Position numbers and translations under genes: made by a program | Shown here: in pieces, positions 7,219 to 16,498 of the stretch | How the letters are laid out: every line of letters begins with the position of its first letter | How positions within the stretch are numbered: position 1 is the first letter of the stretch | Source of the DNA: Pseudomonadota bacterium | GTDB lineage: Bacteria > Pseudomonadota > Gammaproteobacteria > Steroidobacterales > Steroidobacteraceae | Assembly: GCA_947454665.1 (NCBI GenBank) | Contig: CANGMU010000017.1 | Span: forward strand, 1-18,788 | Direction of reading: 5' to 3' | Length of the DNA: 18,788 bases | Notes under the pieces: model-generated | Told to the model about the DNA's origin: nothing | What the model saw: the letters and a program-made list of their open reading frames with translations, nothing else | Databases searched by the model: none

Positions 7219-7338
7219 GCTGCCTGACCTATCGACGCGGGCTGTCGAAGGGCATCGGAACTGATGATTTCACGCCTGGTATCCCCCGCGGCTCTAATGC
7301 GGCGATTATAGACAGCAGAGAAAGGGGGGCTTTGAAGC
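7219..7338. promoter_or_regulatory. Divergent control region between lysR and the FAH-aacS pair
   Basis: The 120-base intergenic region contains ATTATA at 7305-7310. On the minus strand it reads as a perfect TATAAT -10 facing lysR; on the plus strand the overlapping TATAGA can act as a -10 for the FAH gene, with a start about 20 bases before its ATG. No convincing -35 is visible in either direction, which is common for activator-dependent promoters. TGGTATCCC (7277-7285) and the palindrome CATC-N6-GATG (7253-7266 region) are possible LysR contact points. Confidence 0.4.
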
Positions 7339-8279
7339 ATGCGCGTGGCAACAATTCGGTCGGAAGGGCGTGATGGCCAGCTCGTGGTCGTCGCCCAGGA
7401 TGGTTTGCATGCCGCGATCGCGCCGGTCGCGACGCTGCAGCAGGCCGTGGAGGACTGGGGGCAGTGGGCGCCCCGTCTGGCGGCCATCACCGACTTTCCC
7501 CTTCGGCTGGAACCGCAAAGCCTGTGCGCGCCCCTGCCGCGTGCCTGGCAGTGGCTGGATGGTTCGGCCTTCCCGAGCCATGGCGAGCTCATGGATCGTG
7601 CCTTCGGCCGTGCGAAGGCGACCGCGCGCGGCGTCCTGATGTACCAGGGGCTCTCGGACCACTTCCTCGCACCGCGGGCTGACGCGCCGTTCCCGGACGA
7701 GTCGCTCGGCATCGACTTCGAAGGTGAATTCGCGGTCGTCACGGACGAAGTGCCGATGGGTACCTCCGCTTCCGAGGCGGCAAAGCACATCTTGCTTGTC
7801 GTCCAGGTGAACGACTGGTCGCTGCGCTCGCTGGCGCGCGAGGAGATCGCAACGGGATTCGGCTTCGTGCAGGCCAAGCCCGCCTGCGCCATGGCGCCCT
7901 TCGCGGTGACGCCCGACGAGCTCGGTGGCGACTGGAAGGACTGTCGCGCGGGGCTCGACCTGCAGGTCGAGGTCAATGGCCGCTGGTTCGGCGCTCCGCG
8001 GGGCGATGCGATGGCCTATGGCTTCGACGTGCTCATCGCCCATGCCGCGCGCACGCGTCGCCTGCCGGCCGGCACAATCATCGGTTCCGGCACGGTGTCG
8101 AATGCCGATCACGAACGGGTCGGATCCACGTGCATCGCAGAAAGACGGAGCATCGAGATCATCGCCGGCGGCCAGCCCGTCACGGATTATTTGCGATTCG
8201 GCGATGTGGTGGGCATGCAGGCCACGACGACGACGGGTTATTCACCGTTCGGTCGCCTTGAACAGAAGGTCGTGCGGGC

Positions 8280-8283
<4 letters not shown>
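7339..8283 (+). CDS. Fumarylacetoacetate hydrolase family protein
   Basis: The 314-residue protein has the FAH fold. The metal-binding region is IDFEGEFAVV (D126, E128, E130), followed by VQVNDWSLR with D159. Conserved PACAMAPFAVTPDELG (181-196) and GTIIGSGTVSN (245-255) follow. H108 (SDHF) sits where family members place the catalytic histidine. FAH-fold enzymes hydrolyse C-C bonds in acylpyruvates or beta-diketones, or act as hydratases or decarboxylases. Its stop overlaps the acetoacetyl-CoA synthetase start by four bases (ATGA at 8280), so a product containing acetoacetate is a strong contextual inference. It is divergent from lysR and probably regulated with the minus-strand operon. True fumarylacetoacetase of tyrosine breakdown is less likely, since no homogentisate dioxygenase or maleylacetoacetate isomerase gene is present. 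Confidence 0.9.
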
Positions 8284-10265
<1,982 letters not shown>

Positions 10266-10273
10266 GCCTGACT

Positions 10274-11179
10274 TCAGTCGCGCTTGCGACGCGCACGCGG
10301 GTGCGCATCGTCATAGATGCGCGCCAGATGCTGGAAATCCAGGTGCGTATAGACCTGCGTCGTGCTGATGTCGGCATGGCCGAGCAGTTCCTGCACGCCG
10401 CGCAGGTCGTGGCTGGATTCGAGCAGGTGCGTCGCGAAGGAATGGCGGAACAGGTGCGGGTGCACGCCGACCGGCAGCCCTTGCCGTCGCGCAGCCGCCG
10501 CCACGCGCAGCTGCACGGCGCGTGCACCGAGCCTGCGGCCGTTGCGGCCCACGAACAGCGCCTGCGTATCCGCTGATGCAAGACCCGCGCGCTCCGAGAG
10601 CCATCCCTGCAGTGCGACGAGCGCCTTCGAACCTACCGGCACGATGCGTGTCTTGTTGCCCTTGCCGAGGACGCGGACCGTGCGGTCGGCCAGGTCGAGC
10701 GAGGCAAGGTCCAGCGACACGAGTTCTGCCAGACGCAGGCCTGACGAATAAAACAGTTCCATGATCGCCAGGTCCCGCACGTCGAGCGGTTCTTCCGGCC
10801 GTACATCGAGCAGGCGCCCCATCTGGTCCGCATCGAGCGTCTGCGGCAAGCGTCGCTTGCTCTTGGGCGCGCGCACGTCGACGCCGGGGTTGTTCTTGGC
10901 GAGGCCTTCGCGGATCAGGAAGCGGTAGAAGCTGCGCACCGCGGAGAGCCGACGCTGCACGCTGCGCGGTGACAGACCGCCCGCGTGCGAGCGGGCCGCG
11001 AAACGCCGCAGGTGCTGGCCGTCGAGGTCCGCCCAGTCGGCCAGGCCCTCGCCGTCACACCAGGTCTCCAGCGCCGCGAGGTCCGCGGCATAGGCACTGG
11101 AGGTGTGGGCCGAAAGTCGCCGCTCCGTCGAGAGGTGCACGGCGAAGCGCTGCAATCCTTCGCGCGCCGTGGGGTTCAT
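10274..11179 (-). CDS. xerC: Tyrosine recombinase XerC
   Basis: This 301-residue XerC has an N-terminal SAM-like core-binding domain (about 5-95) and a C-terminal catalytic domain. All catalytic residues are present at the expected places: R149 (SSGLRLAEL), K173 (GKGNKTR), H242 and R245 (HLFRHSFATHLL), H268 (LGHADIST) and the nucleophile Y277 (QVYTHLDF). With XerD it resolves chromosome dimers at dif near the terminus, under FtsK control. It lies 14 bases after DUF484 in the conserved dapF-DUF484-xerC order, which identifies it as the housekeeping recombinase and not an integrase of the neighbouring catabolic cluster. Confidence 0.96.
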   Translation of the reverse strand: MNPTAREGLQRFAVHLSTERRLSAHTSSAYAADLAALETWCDGEGLADWADLDGQHLRRFAARSHAGGLSPRSVQRRLSAVRSFYRFLIREGLAKNNPGVDVRAPKSKRRLPQTLDADQMGRLLDVRPEEPLDVRDLAIMELFYSSGLRLAELVSLDLASLDLADRTVRVLGKGNKTRIVPVGSKALVALQGWLSERAGLASADTQALFVGRNGRRLGARAVQLRVAAAARRQGLPVGVHPHLFRHSFATHLLESSHDLRGVQELLGHADISTTQVYTHLDFQHLARIYDDAHPRARRKRD

Positions 11180-11193
11180 CGCCGTGCCTTGCT

Positions 11194-11895
11194 TCAGCCC
11201 CGCGTCAGCGCGTCGCCGACGAGGTCCGCCAGCCGGGACAGGAAATCCGTGCTGATGCCGGGGTTGAAGCGGTTGCGGTCCGGGCTACCGAGCGCGAGCA
11301 GTCCACAGGACGCGGGACTGCCGATCGGTACCAGCGCGACTGAACTGACGACGGCGCCTTCCGGGCCGAAGAGGTATTCGCGCTGCGAATCCCGCACCTG
11401 GCCGCAGCGCGGCTTGCCCGCCGCAAAGAGCGAATCGAAGCCGCCCATCTGGGCGTCCTTCACATCCATGCAGCTGACGAAACGGTTTGGCGTGATGCCC
11501 ACGGCGCCCTTGCCGAACAGCACCAGCTTCGTGTGCGTGAGATCGAAGTCCTGTCGCAGGCTCTGTTCGAGGCGCATCACGGCGTCCTGCCGATCCATCG
11601 CGCCCAGCAGGCGGCGCGTCATGTCGTGGAATTTCACGACCAGCTGCTCGTTCGAGCGGGCAACGATCACCAACTCCGCGAGTTTCGTCTCCAGCGACTG
11701 GCTCTTCTCGCGCAGCATTTCCACCTGGCGCTCGACCAGCGACACGGCGCCGCCGCCGCGTGCATGGGGCAGACGCAGCGTGGACAGCAGCGCATCGTTG
11801 CGGACGAAGAAGTCCGGGCTCGCGCGCAGGTATTCGGCGATCGGCGCGTCCGCGGCAGCGAGGTCTTCGCCAGCGGCGGCAGGAGGCGTGGTCAT
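11194..11895 (-). CDS. DUF484 family protein (YigA-like, GAF-type domain)
   Basis: The protein has 233 residues. The N-terminus contains the family signature YLRASPDFFVRNDALLSTLR and HARGGGAVSLVERQVEMLRE, followed by a coiled-coil segment (about 50-85). A GAF-like C-terminal domain ends in SCGLLALGSPDRNRFNPG and a short helical tail. DUF484 proteins are cytosolic and of unknown function, and their gene is almost always between dapF and xerC, as here (16 bases after dapF and 14 before xerC). A signal-sensing role has been suggested by the GAF fold, but nothing in this sequence identifies a ligand. Confidence 0.93.
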   Translation of the reverse strand: MTTPPAAAGEDLAAADAPIAEYLRASPDFFVRNDALLSTLRLPHARGGGAVSLVERQVEMLREKSQSLETKLAELVIVARSNEQLVVKFHDMTRRLLGAMDRQDAVMRLEQSLRQDFDLTHTKLVLFGKGAVGITPNRFVSCMDVKDAQMGGFDSLFAAGKPRCGQVRDSQREYLFGPEGAVVSSVALVPIGSPASCGLLALGSPDRNRFNPGISTDFLSRLADLVGDALTRG

Positions 11896-11911
11896 GTAGG
11901 GCAGGACTCCG

Positions 11912-12745
11912 TCAGAGATCGATGTGGCCGCGGAACGATACTTCAGCAGGACCTTCGAGCCAAAGTGGCTGGCCTTCGCCAGGCCAGCGCACGGTGAGAT
12001 CGCCGCCCGGCAGGCTCACGCGAACCACGTCCGCCAACAGGCCATCGCGCCGCCCGACGGCGACTGCGCCACAGGCACCGGTGCCGCAGGCCTGGGTTTC
12101 GCCGACGCCACGTTCGAAGACGCGCAGGCGGATGTGGTCCGGTGCGACGACCTGCATGAAGCCGACGTTCACGCGCCGCGCAAAGCGAGGGTGGCGTTCG
12201 AGTGGTGGGCCGAGCCTGGTCAAGGGTGCCGTGGCGACATCAGCCACGCGCAGCACCAGGTGCGGGTTACCCATCGACACGACACCGCCCTGCACGGGTT
12301 CTCCCTCCACGACGAGCGTGTAAGGAGGGCTGGCCTGGCCTTGCGTATCGAATTGCGAGGCGGCGGGCGAGAAGTCCGGCACGCCCATGTTCACGGCGAC
12401 CTGGCCACCGCCCGGCACGCGTGCGTCGATGACCCCGCCGGGGCAGTCCATGCGCACGGCGCCATCCTGCGAGCGACCCTGTAACCGCAGGTAATCGGCG
12501 ATGCAGCGGGCGCCGTTGCCGCACTGTTCGACCTCGAGGCCGTCGGCGTTGAAGATGCGGTAATAGGCTTCCGTGCCATCGCGACGCGGCGGCTCGATGA
12601 TCAGAGCCTGGTCGAAGCCGATGCCGCGATGGCGGTCGGCCAGCATCCGCCACTGCGCCGGCGTGAGCGTGGCAGCCGCCGTCGCGGACTCGAACACGAT
12701 GAAGTCGTTGCCGAGCCCGTGCATCTTGGTGAAGTCGATGCGCAT
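11912..12745 (-). CDS. dapF: Diaminopimelate epimerase
   Basis: The 277-residue protein is a full-length DapF. The two catalytic cysteines are C75 in the signature EQCGNGARC and C220 in QACGTGACG; the N-terminal FTKMHGLGNDFIVF and the SMGNPHLVL stretch are also typical. It interconverts LL- and meso-diaminopimelate, providing the peptidoglycan cross-linking residue and the lysine precursor. It is upstream of DUF484 and xerC with short gaps, the conserved gammaproteobacterial arrangement. The gene before it is a beta-hydroxyacid dehydrogenase, where many relatives instead have lysA or a small lipoprotein gene. Confidence 0.97.
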   Translation of the reverse strand: MRIDFTKMHGLGNDFIVFESATAAATLTPAQWRMLADRHRGIGFDQALIIEPPRRDGTEAYYRIFNADGLEVEQCGNGARCIADYLRLQGRSQDGAVRMDCPGGVIDARVPGGGQVAVNMGVPDFSPAASQFDTQGQASPPYTLVVEGEPVQGGVVSMGNPHLVLRVADVATAPLTRLGPPLERHPRFARRVNVGFMQVVAPDHIRLRVFERGVGETQACGTGACGAVAVGRRDGLLADVVRVSLPGGDLTVRWPGEGQPLWLEGPAEVSFRGHIDL

Positions 12746-12756
12746 CGCGATCGTCC

Positions 12757-13626
12757 TTACGCCGACGGGAACAGCCGTTCGGTCAGGCGGAACACGGACG
12801 AAATGTCCTCGTCGCCGTGGCCTTCCTCGACCAGCTGTGCGTAATCCTTGAGCAGCATCTCGACGACGGGCAGTTCGGCGCCGGCAGCCTCGGCCATGTC
12901 GCGGCAGATGCGCAGGTCCTTCGCATGCAGCGTTACGCGGAAGCCGGCCGGGAACGTGCCGCGCACCATGTTCGGCGCGCGGTTCACGAAGTACCAGCTG
13001 GAGCCAGCACCCTTGCCGAGCGTCTCGACGACCTGCGCGAGCGGCAGGCCCTGCGACCGCGCAAAGGACATCGCCTCGCCGATCGCGCGGATATAGCCCG
13101 CGCAGAGGATCTGGTTGGTGGCCTTGGCCGCCTGGCCTGCGCCCACGTCGCCGAAACGGGTGATCGTGGCGCCCATCGCCCCAAGGATCGGCTGCGCACG
13201 GGCAAAGTCGTCTTCGCTGCCGCCGACGAGAATCGCCAGCTTTGCGTCGCGTGCGCCCTCGACGCCGCCTGTCACGGGCGCATCGATGAAGCGGGCGCCC
13301 TTCGTGGCAAGCCGCGCTGCAGCTTCCTTGGCGGTACCACCACTGACGGTGGAGCAGTCGATGACGAGCAGGCCCGGGTGGGCGGCCGGCAGGATCTGGT
13401 CGATCACCTGCAGCACATCGGCATCCGCGGAGACGCAGAGCACCAGCGCCTCGCAGCGCTCGGCAAGGTCAGCGGGATCGGTGGCGGCGTGGACATCCAG
13501 TTCGCGGGCCAGGGTGATGGCCTTGTCCGCGCTGCGGTTCCAGACCCCTGCGAGGAGGCCGGCACGATGGAGGTTGCGGGCCATGTGGGCGCCCATTGCG
13601 CCCAGGCCAAGAAATCCGACGTTCAT
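12757..13626 (-). CDS. NAD(P)-dependent beta-hydroxyacid dehydrogenase (3-hydroxyisobutyrate dehydrogenase family)
   Basis: The 289 residues are the standard length of this family. The N-terminal Rossmann fold has GLGAMGAHMARNL (7-19). The substrate-binding motif is DAPVTGGVEGA (115-125), with Thr where Ser is usual in DAPVSGG. Catalytic K168 lies in GAGQAAKATNQ, and a C-terminal helical domain completes the fold. Family members oxidise 3-hydroxyisobutyrate or reduce tartronate, glyoxylate or succinate semialdehydes. The sequence does not separate these. WNRS after beta-2 suggests preference for NADP (an Arg following the strand), which favours a semialdehyde reductase role. It is 11 bases upstream of dapF and 22 bases downstream of the DUF4124 gene, so it is probably co-transcribed. 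Confidence 0.92.
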   Translation of the reverse strand: MNVGFLGLGAMGAHMARNLHRAGLLAGVWNRSADKAITLARELDVHAATDPADLAERCEALVLCVSADADVLQVIDQILPAAHPGLLVIDCSTVSGGTAKEAAARLATKGARFIDAPVTGGVEGARDAKLAILVGGSEDDFARAQPILGAMGATITRFGDVGAGQAAKATNQILCAGYIRAIGEAMSFARSQGLPLAQVVETLGKGAGSSWYFVNRAPNMVRGTFPAGFRVTLHAKDLRICRDMAEAAGAELPVVEMLLKDYAQLVEEGHGDEDISSVFRLTERLFPSA

Positions 13627-13648
13627 GAAGCGGCGTCTCCGGACGGAG

Positions 13649-14080
13649 TTATTTGCCGCAGTAGTATTCCATGTTCGCGCGGGCCGTCACACGCGCCGCG
13701 TCGATTTCCTCGTCGTTGAGGAAGATCTGCTCGCCCGTCGGGCCTGAGCGGTAAAGACGACGCGAATTGATTGTCTGCTGGTAGTTGTCCTGCGCTTCCT
13801 TGCACTTGCCGGCCTTCATGGCCGCCACGTCCTCGCGCACCTTGTCGACAGTCGGTGTCGCGCTGGTCGTGGGCTGGCGAGCGCCGACGGCCGCCTCGGC
13901 CTTGGCTTCGCCTTCGCCGCTGGGCTTCACGTACCGGGATGAACCGACCCGCTCGGCGCCGGGAACCGGCTGGTCCGAGTAGTGCCAGATTCCGGAAGCA
14001 TCCTTCCAGCGAAAGATGTCACCGGCCTGCGCGGTGGCGGCAAGGAGGGCAACGGCGAGGAGGAGTGTATTTCGAAGCAT
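13649..14080 (-). CDS. DUF4124 domain-containing exported protein
   Basis: The 143-residue protein has a clear Sec signal peptide (MLRNTLLLAVALLAATAQAG) with a probable cut after AQA, near residue 19. The short DUF4124 domain follows at once (DIFRWKDASGIWHYSDQPVPGAE). A linker rich in Ala and Glu comes next, then a C-terminal region of about 50 residues with two cysteines, one in GKCKE and one in the terminal EYYCGK. A longer frame starts at 14137, but ATG 14080 has GGGAGA just upstream and begins the signal peptide. DUF4124 proteins are periplasmic and of unknown role. It appears to head the operon with the dehydrogenase, dapF, DUF484 and xerC. Confidence 0.9.
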   Translation of the reverse strand: MLRNTLLLAVALLAATAQAGDIFRWKDASGIWHYSDQPVPGAERVGSSRYVKPSGEGEAKAEAAVGARQPTTSATPTVDKVREDVAAMKAGKCKEAQDNYQQTINSRRLYRSGPTGEQIFLNDEEIDAARVTARANMEYYCGK

Positions 14081-14144
14081 GGGATTCTCCCTTCGAGTAT
14101 CGCGTGTCGCGGCACCGCGGGGGGTGAACCATCTCACAGGGCGT

Positions 14145-14204
14145 AAAAAACCGGCAACCCCTAAACGGGTAGTGCCCCGGCGGCAGTGGCTGCCACCGGG
14201 GCAC
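14145..14204 (-). terminator. Terminator region downstream of amtB
   Basis: On the minus strand, 14 bases after the amtB stop, a long hairpin (14204-14172) pairs GTGCCCCGG with CCGGGGCAC and GGCAG with CTGCC around a CCA loop. The sequences just outside it (GCAATCCCC upstream, GGGGTTGC downstream) can pair as a further stem with one bulge, leading straight into CGGTTTTTT (T-run 14150-14145). The combined structure plus T-run fits an intrinsic terminator. Confidence 0.65.
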
Positions 14205-14218
14205 CGGGGATTGCGCCG

Positions 14219-15634
14219 TCAGTCGTAGGCGCGCTCGCCGTGCAGCGTGGTGTCGAGGCCTTCGCGCTCGACGTCTTCGCTGACCCGCAGGCCGATGGTG
14301 AGATCAACCAGCTTGTAGGCGACCAGGGAGACGATGCCCGACCAGACGATCGTGGTGCCGACGCCCCAGAGCTGCGCGATCACCTGGGCACCCATGTCGA
14401 AGTCACCGACCTTGTTCGCGACGTAGTCGTAGACACCGGCGCCGCCGAGGGCCGGATCCGCGAACACGCCCGTCAGGACCGCGCCGAGGATGCCGCCGAC
14501 GCAGTGGACGCCGAAGACGTCGAGTGAGTCGTCATAGCCGAACAGGGTCTTGAGCTTCGACACCGCGACGAGGCAGAGCACGCCGGCGATGAGGCCGAGG
14601 ACGATCGCACCCATCGGGCCGACGAAGCCGCAGGCCGGGGTGATGGCCACGAGGCCAGCCACCGCACCAGAGGCGGCGCCGAGCATCGTCGGCGTGCCGC
14701 GGGAGATCCATTCCGCGAACATCCAGGACAGCGCAGCGGCGGCCGTGGCGAGCAGCGTGTTGGCGAACACCATGCCGGCGAAACCGTTGGCTTCCAGGTT
14801 GGAGCCGACGTTGAAGCCGAACCAGCCGACCCACAGCAGCGAGGCGCCGATCATCATGAACGGTAGGTTGTGCGGCGGCATGGCGACCTTGCCATAGCCC
14901 GTGCGCTTGCCGATCAGGAGGCAGCCCACGAGACCCGCGATGCCGGCGTTGATGTGCACCACCGTGCCGCCCGCGAAGTCCAGCGCGCCCTTCTGGAAGA
15001 GGAAGCCCGCCGTGGCCGTCGCCGCTGCGCCCGCATCGGCGCTGGTGTAGGCGTCAGGACCCGCCCAGAACCAGACCATGTGCGCGATCGGCAAGTAGGA
15101 GAAGCTGAACCACAACACCATGAAGACCAGCATGGCCGAGAACTTCATGCGCTCGGCGAATGCACCGACGATCAGGCAGGGCGTGATCGCCGCGAAGGTC
15201 GCCTGGAAGACGAAGTACGCAAGTTCGGGGATGACCACGCCCTTGCTGAAGGTGGCGGCGATGGAATCACCGGTCATGCCTTGCATGAACAGACGGTCGA
15301 GGCCACCGAGGAAATCACTGCCCTGCGTGAAGGCGAGGCTGTAACCATAGATGGCCCACAGCAGGCACATCAGGCTGAACACGACGAAGACCTGCATCAG
15401 TACCGACAGCACGTTCTTGCTGCGGACGAGGCCGCCATAGAAGAGTGCGAGGCCGGGGATCGTCATCATGATCACCAGCACGGTGGAGATGAGGACCCAT
15501 GCGGTATCGCCCTTGTTGGGCACCGGTGGCGCCGCGTCAGCGGCGGAAGCCACGACAGGTGCCAGGGCACCCAGCGTGAGCAGTGCGGCCCGCGACCACC
15601 GCGGGACACTTGTTGAGGCGAGATCAATGCGCAT
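14219..15634 (-). CDS. amtB: Ammonium transporter AmtB
   Basis: The protein has 471 residues. It begins with a cleavable signal peptide (to about residue 32, APVVASAADA), followed by about eleven membrane segments. The pore residues of the Amt family are present: the twin histidines H227 (VVHINAG) and H377 (FGVHCVGG), plus aromatic gate residues in AYFVFQATFA (about 139-148). The cytoplasmic tail GLRVSEDVEREGLDTTLHGERAY is intact; in E. coli this region contacts GlnK. It conducts ammonium across the inner membrane at low external nitrogen. It starts 21 bases after glnK with GGGAG six bases before its ATG, so the two genes form a glnK-amtB operon controlled by the sigma-54 promoter upstream of glnK. 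Confidence 0.97.
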   Translation of the reverse strand: MRIDLASTSVPRWSRAALLTLGALAPVVASAADAAPPVPNKGDTAWVLISTVLVIMMTIPGLALFYGGLVRSKNVLSVLMQVFVVFSLMCLLWAIYGYSLAFTQGSDFLGGLDRLFMQGMTGDSIAATFSKGVVIPELAYFVFQATFAAITPCLIVGAFAERMKFSAMLVFMVLWFSFSYLPIAHMVWFWAGPDAYTSADAGAAATATAGFLFQKGALDFAGGTVVHINAGIAGLVGCLLIGKRTGYGKVAMPPHNLPFMMIGASLLWVGWFGFNVGSNLEANGFAGMVFANTLLATAAAALSWMFAEWISRGTPTMLGAASGAVAGLVAITPACGFVGPMGAIVLGLIAGVLCLVAVSKLKTLFGYDDSLDVFGVHCVGGILGAVLTGVFADPALGGAGVYDYVANKVGDFDMGAQVIAQLWGVGTTIVWSGIVSLVAYKLVDLTIGLRVSEDVEREGLDTTLHGERAYD

Positions 15635-15655
15635 GTGCGACTCCCAGCTTCTCGA

Positions 15656-15952
15656 TTAAGTTGCCGCGGTCCCGGTCTCGCCGGTGCGGATACGAAAGGC
15701 CTGTTCCAGATTTCCGATGAAGATCTTTCCGTCACCGATCCGGCCCGTGCGGGATACGTTGGCGATCGCTTCGATGACCGGCTCGGCGATGCTGTCTTCG
15801 ACAGCGATCTCGATCCGGATCCGTGGCCCGAACCCCGTTTCCTGAACCTCGGTGACGGTCACGCCCTGTACCCCAAGCTGCGCGATCACCTTGCGGAGAT
15901 CGTCCAGCTTGAAAGGCCTTACTACGGCCGTGATCATCTTCATGAGGCTCAT
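15656..15952 (-). CDS. glnK: PII signal protein GlnK with a deleted T-loop
   Basis: The frame gives 98 residues from ATG 15952 (MSLMKMITAVVRPFKLDD) or 95 from ATG 15943, which matches the usual GlnK start. The family norm is 112. The core is a clear GlnK ortholog: RPFKLDDLRKVIAQLGVQGVTVTEV, the B-loop SRTGRIGDGKIF and the C-loop RIRTGE. The T-loop is almost gone: after TEV the sequence runs QETGFGPRIRIEI, where canonical GlnK has GFGRQKGH...LYRGAEY...FLPKVKI. About 17 residues are missing, including the uridylylation Tyr51, Gln39 and the arginine that plugs AmtB. The reading frame is undamaged. ATP/ADP binding is likely kept, while AmtB blocking, uridylylation and normal 2-oxoglutarate sensing should be lost or altered. 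A longer upstream frame (to 17407) is antisense to comM and ubiK and was discarded. Confidence 0.93.
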   Translation of the reverse strand: MSLMKMITAVVRPFKLDDLRKVIAQLGVQGVTVTEVQETGFGPRIRIEIAVEDSIAEPVIEAIANVSRTGRIGDGKIFIGNLEQAFRIRTGETGTAAT

Positions 15953-16000
15953 ATCGCGGAGAACGCGCCTCTTAGCGACGTTGCCGAATACCCTCCGGTA

Positions 16001-16017
16001 CGCTTGAATCTCAAGCG
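16001..16017 (-). repeat. Perfect inverted repeat in the glnK leader
   Basis: CGCTTGA (16001-16007) and TCAAGCG (16011-16017) form a seven-base-pair inverted repeat with a three-base spacer. It falls about 12 to 28 bases into the predicted glnK transcript. The flanking GGTA and TACC could extend it as a stem with a bulge. It may be an RNA hairpin in the leader or a repressor site. It does not match the Fnr/Anr spacing. Confidence 0.5.
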
Positions 16018-16039
16018 GATCGGTACCCGAGGTCAGTAG

Positions 16040-16055
16040 TGCAGAATCCGTGCCA
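16040..16055 (-). promoter_or_regulatory. Sigma-54 (RpoN) promoter of glnK-amtB
   Basis: On the minus strand the sequence is TGGCACGGATTCTGCA. It matches the consensus TGGCACG-N4-TTGCW at all fixed positions except one (C for the first T of TTGC), with the invariant GG and GC ten bases apart. Transcription should start near 16029, leaving a leader of about 77 bases before ATG 15952. Sigma-54 with NtrC control is the known mode for glnK-amtB in proteobacteria. No clean NtrC dyad was recognised upstream. Confidence 0.85.
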
Positions 16056-16177
16056 TGGCCTGTTCGGTGCGCAAGCCCCGGAATACGCGGGGCACGCCCG
16101 CGCAGCGCACCCTTTGTGACCGACGGTTCCAACGATACGCACCAAAGCGGTGCTGACAGGCCCTGAAGGAGACTCTC

Positions 16178-16429
16178 ATGGATCATCAGAAGATCGAAGA
16201 CCTCGCCCGGCGCCTGTTCGAGAGCATCCCGCCGTCCCTGCGCGCCGCCCAGCACGACCTGGAAACGAACTTCCGCAGTGTGCTGCGCTCGACACTCTCG
16301 CGCCTCGACCTCACCTCGCGCGAGGAATTCGACGCGCAGACGCGCGTGCTGGCCCGCACGCGGGAGCTCGTCGAACAGCTGGAAACGCGCGTCGCGGAGC
16401 TCGAGTCCCAGCTCAAGGGCCAGCGCTGA
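16178..16429 (+). CDS. ubiK: Ubiquinone biosynthesis accessory factor UbiK (YqiC/BMFP family)
   Basis: The 83-residue protein is almost entirely helical. The N-terminal half has MDHQKIEDLARRLFESIP and the family stretch ETNFRSVLRSTLSRLDLTSREEFDAQ. The C-terminal half is a coiled coil (VLARTRELVEQLETRVAELESQL). It matches the membrane-fusogenic BMFP/YqiC family, renamed UbiK in enterobacteria, where it binds UbiJ and aids aerobic ubiquinone synthesis. AAGGAG six to seven bases before the ATG supports the start. It is divergent from glnK and lies 69 bases upstream of comM on the same strand. The intervening hairpin (16452-16470) has no T-run, so co-transcription with comM is possible. Confidence 0.93.
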   Translation: MDHQKIEDLARRLFESIPPSLRAAQHDLETNFRSVLRSTLSRLDLTSREEFDAQTRVLARTRELVEQLETRVAELESQLKGQR

Positions 16430-16498
16430 CACCGGTCGATTGACCGTGCCTCGCCGGCAGGACGCCGGCGCTTCGATCCGTCCCAGGGAGGGGCGTTC

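Noticed and set aside
10274..11179. XerC as an integrase that brought in the catabolic cluster
   Set aside because: Its length, residue spacing and dapF-DUF484-xerC context identify the housekeeping recombinase. No attachment-site repeats or other mobility genes were seen.
14081..14137. N-terminal extension of the DUF4124 protein to 14137
   Set aside because: It would place 19 arginine-rich residues before a clean signal peptide and would start upstream of the good ribosome site.
16105..16125. NtrC-binding dyad upstream of the glnK sigma-54 promoter
   Set aside because: TCAC and GTGC half-sites are present but separated by five bases, where the known dyad has seven, so no site is called.
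16452..16470. Hairpin CGCCGGC/GCCGGCG between ubiK and comM as a terminator
   Set aside because: The stem is perfect, but no T-run follows. It may be incidental in GC-rich sequence.
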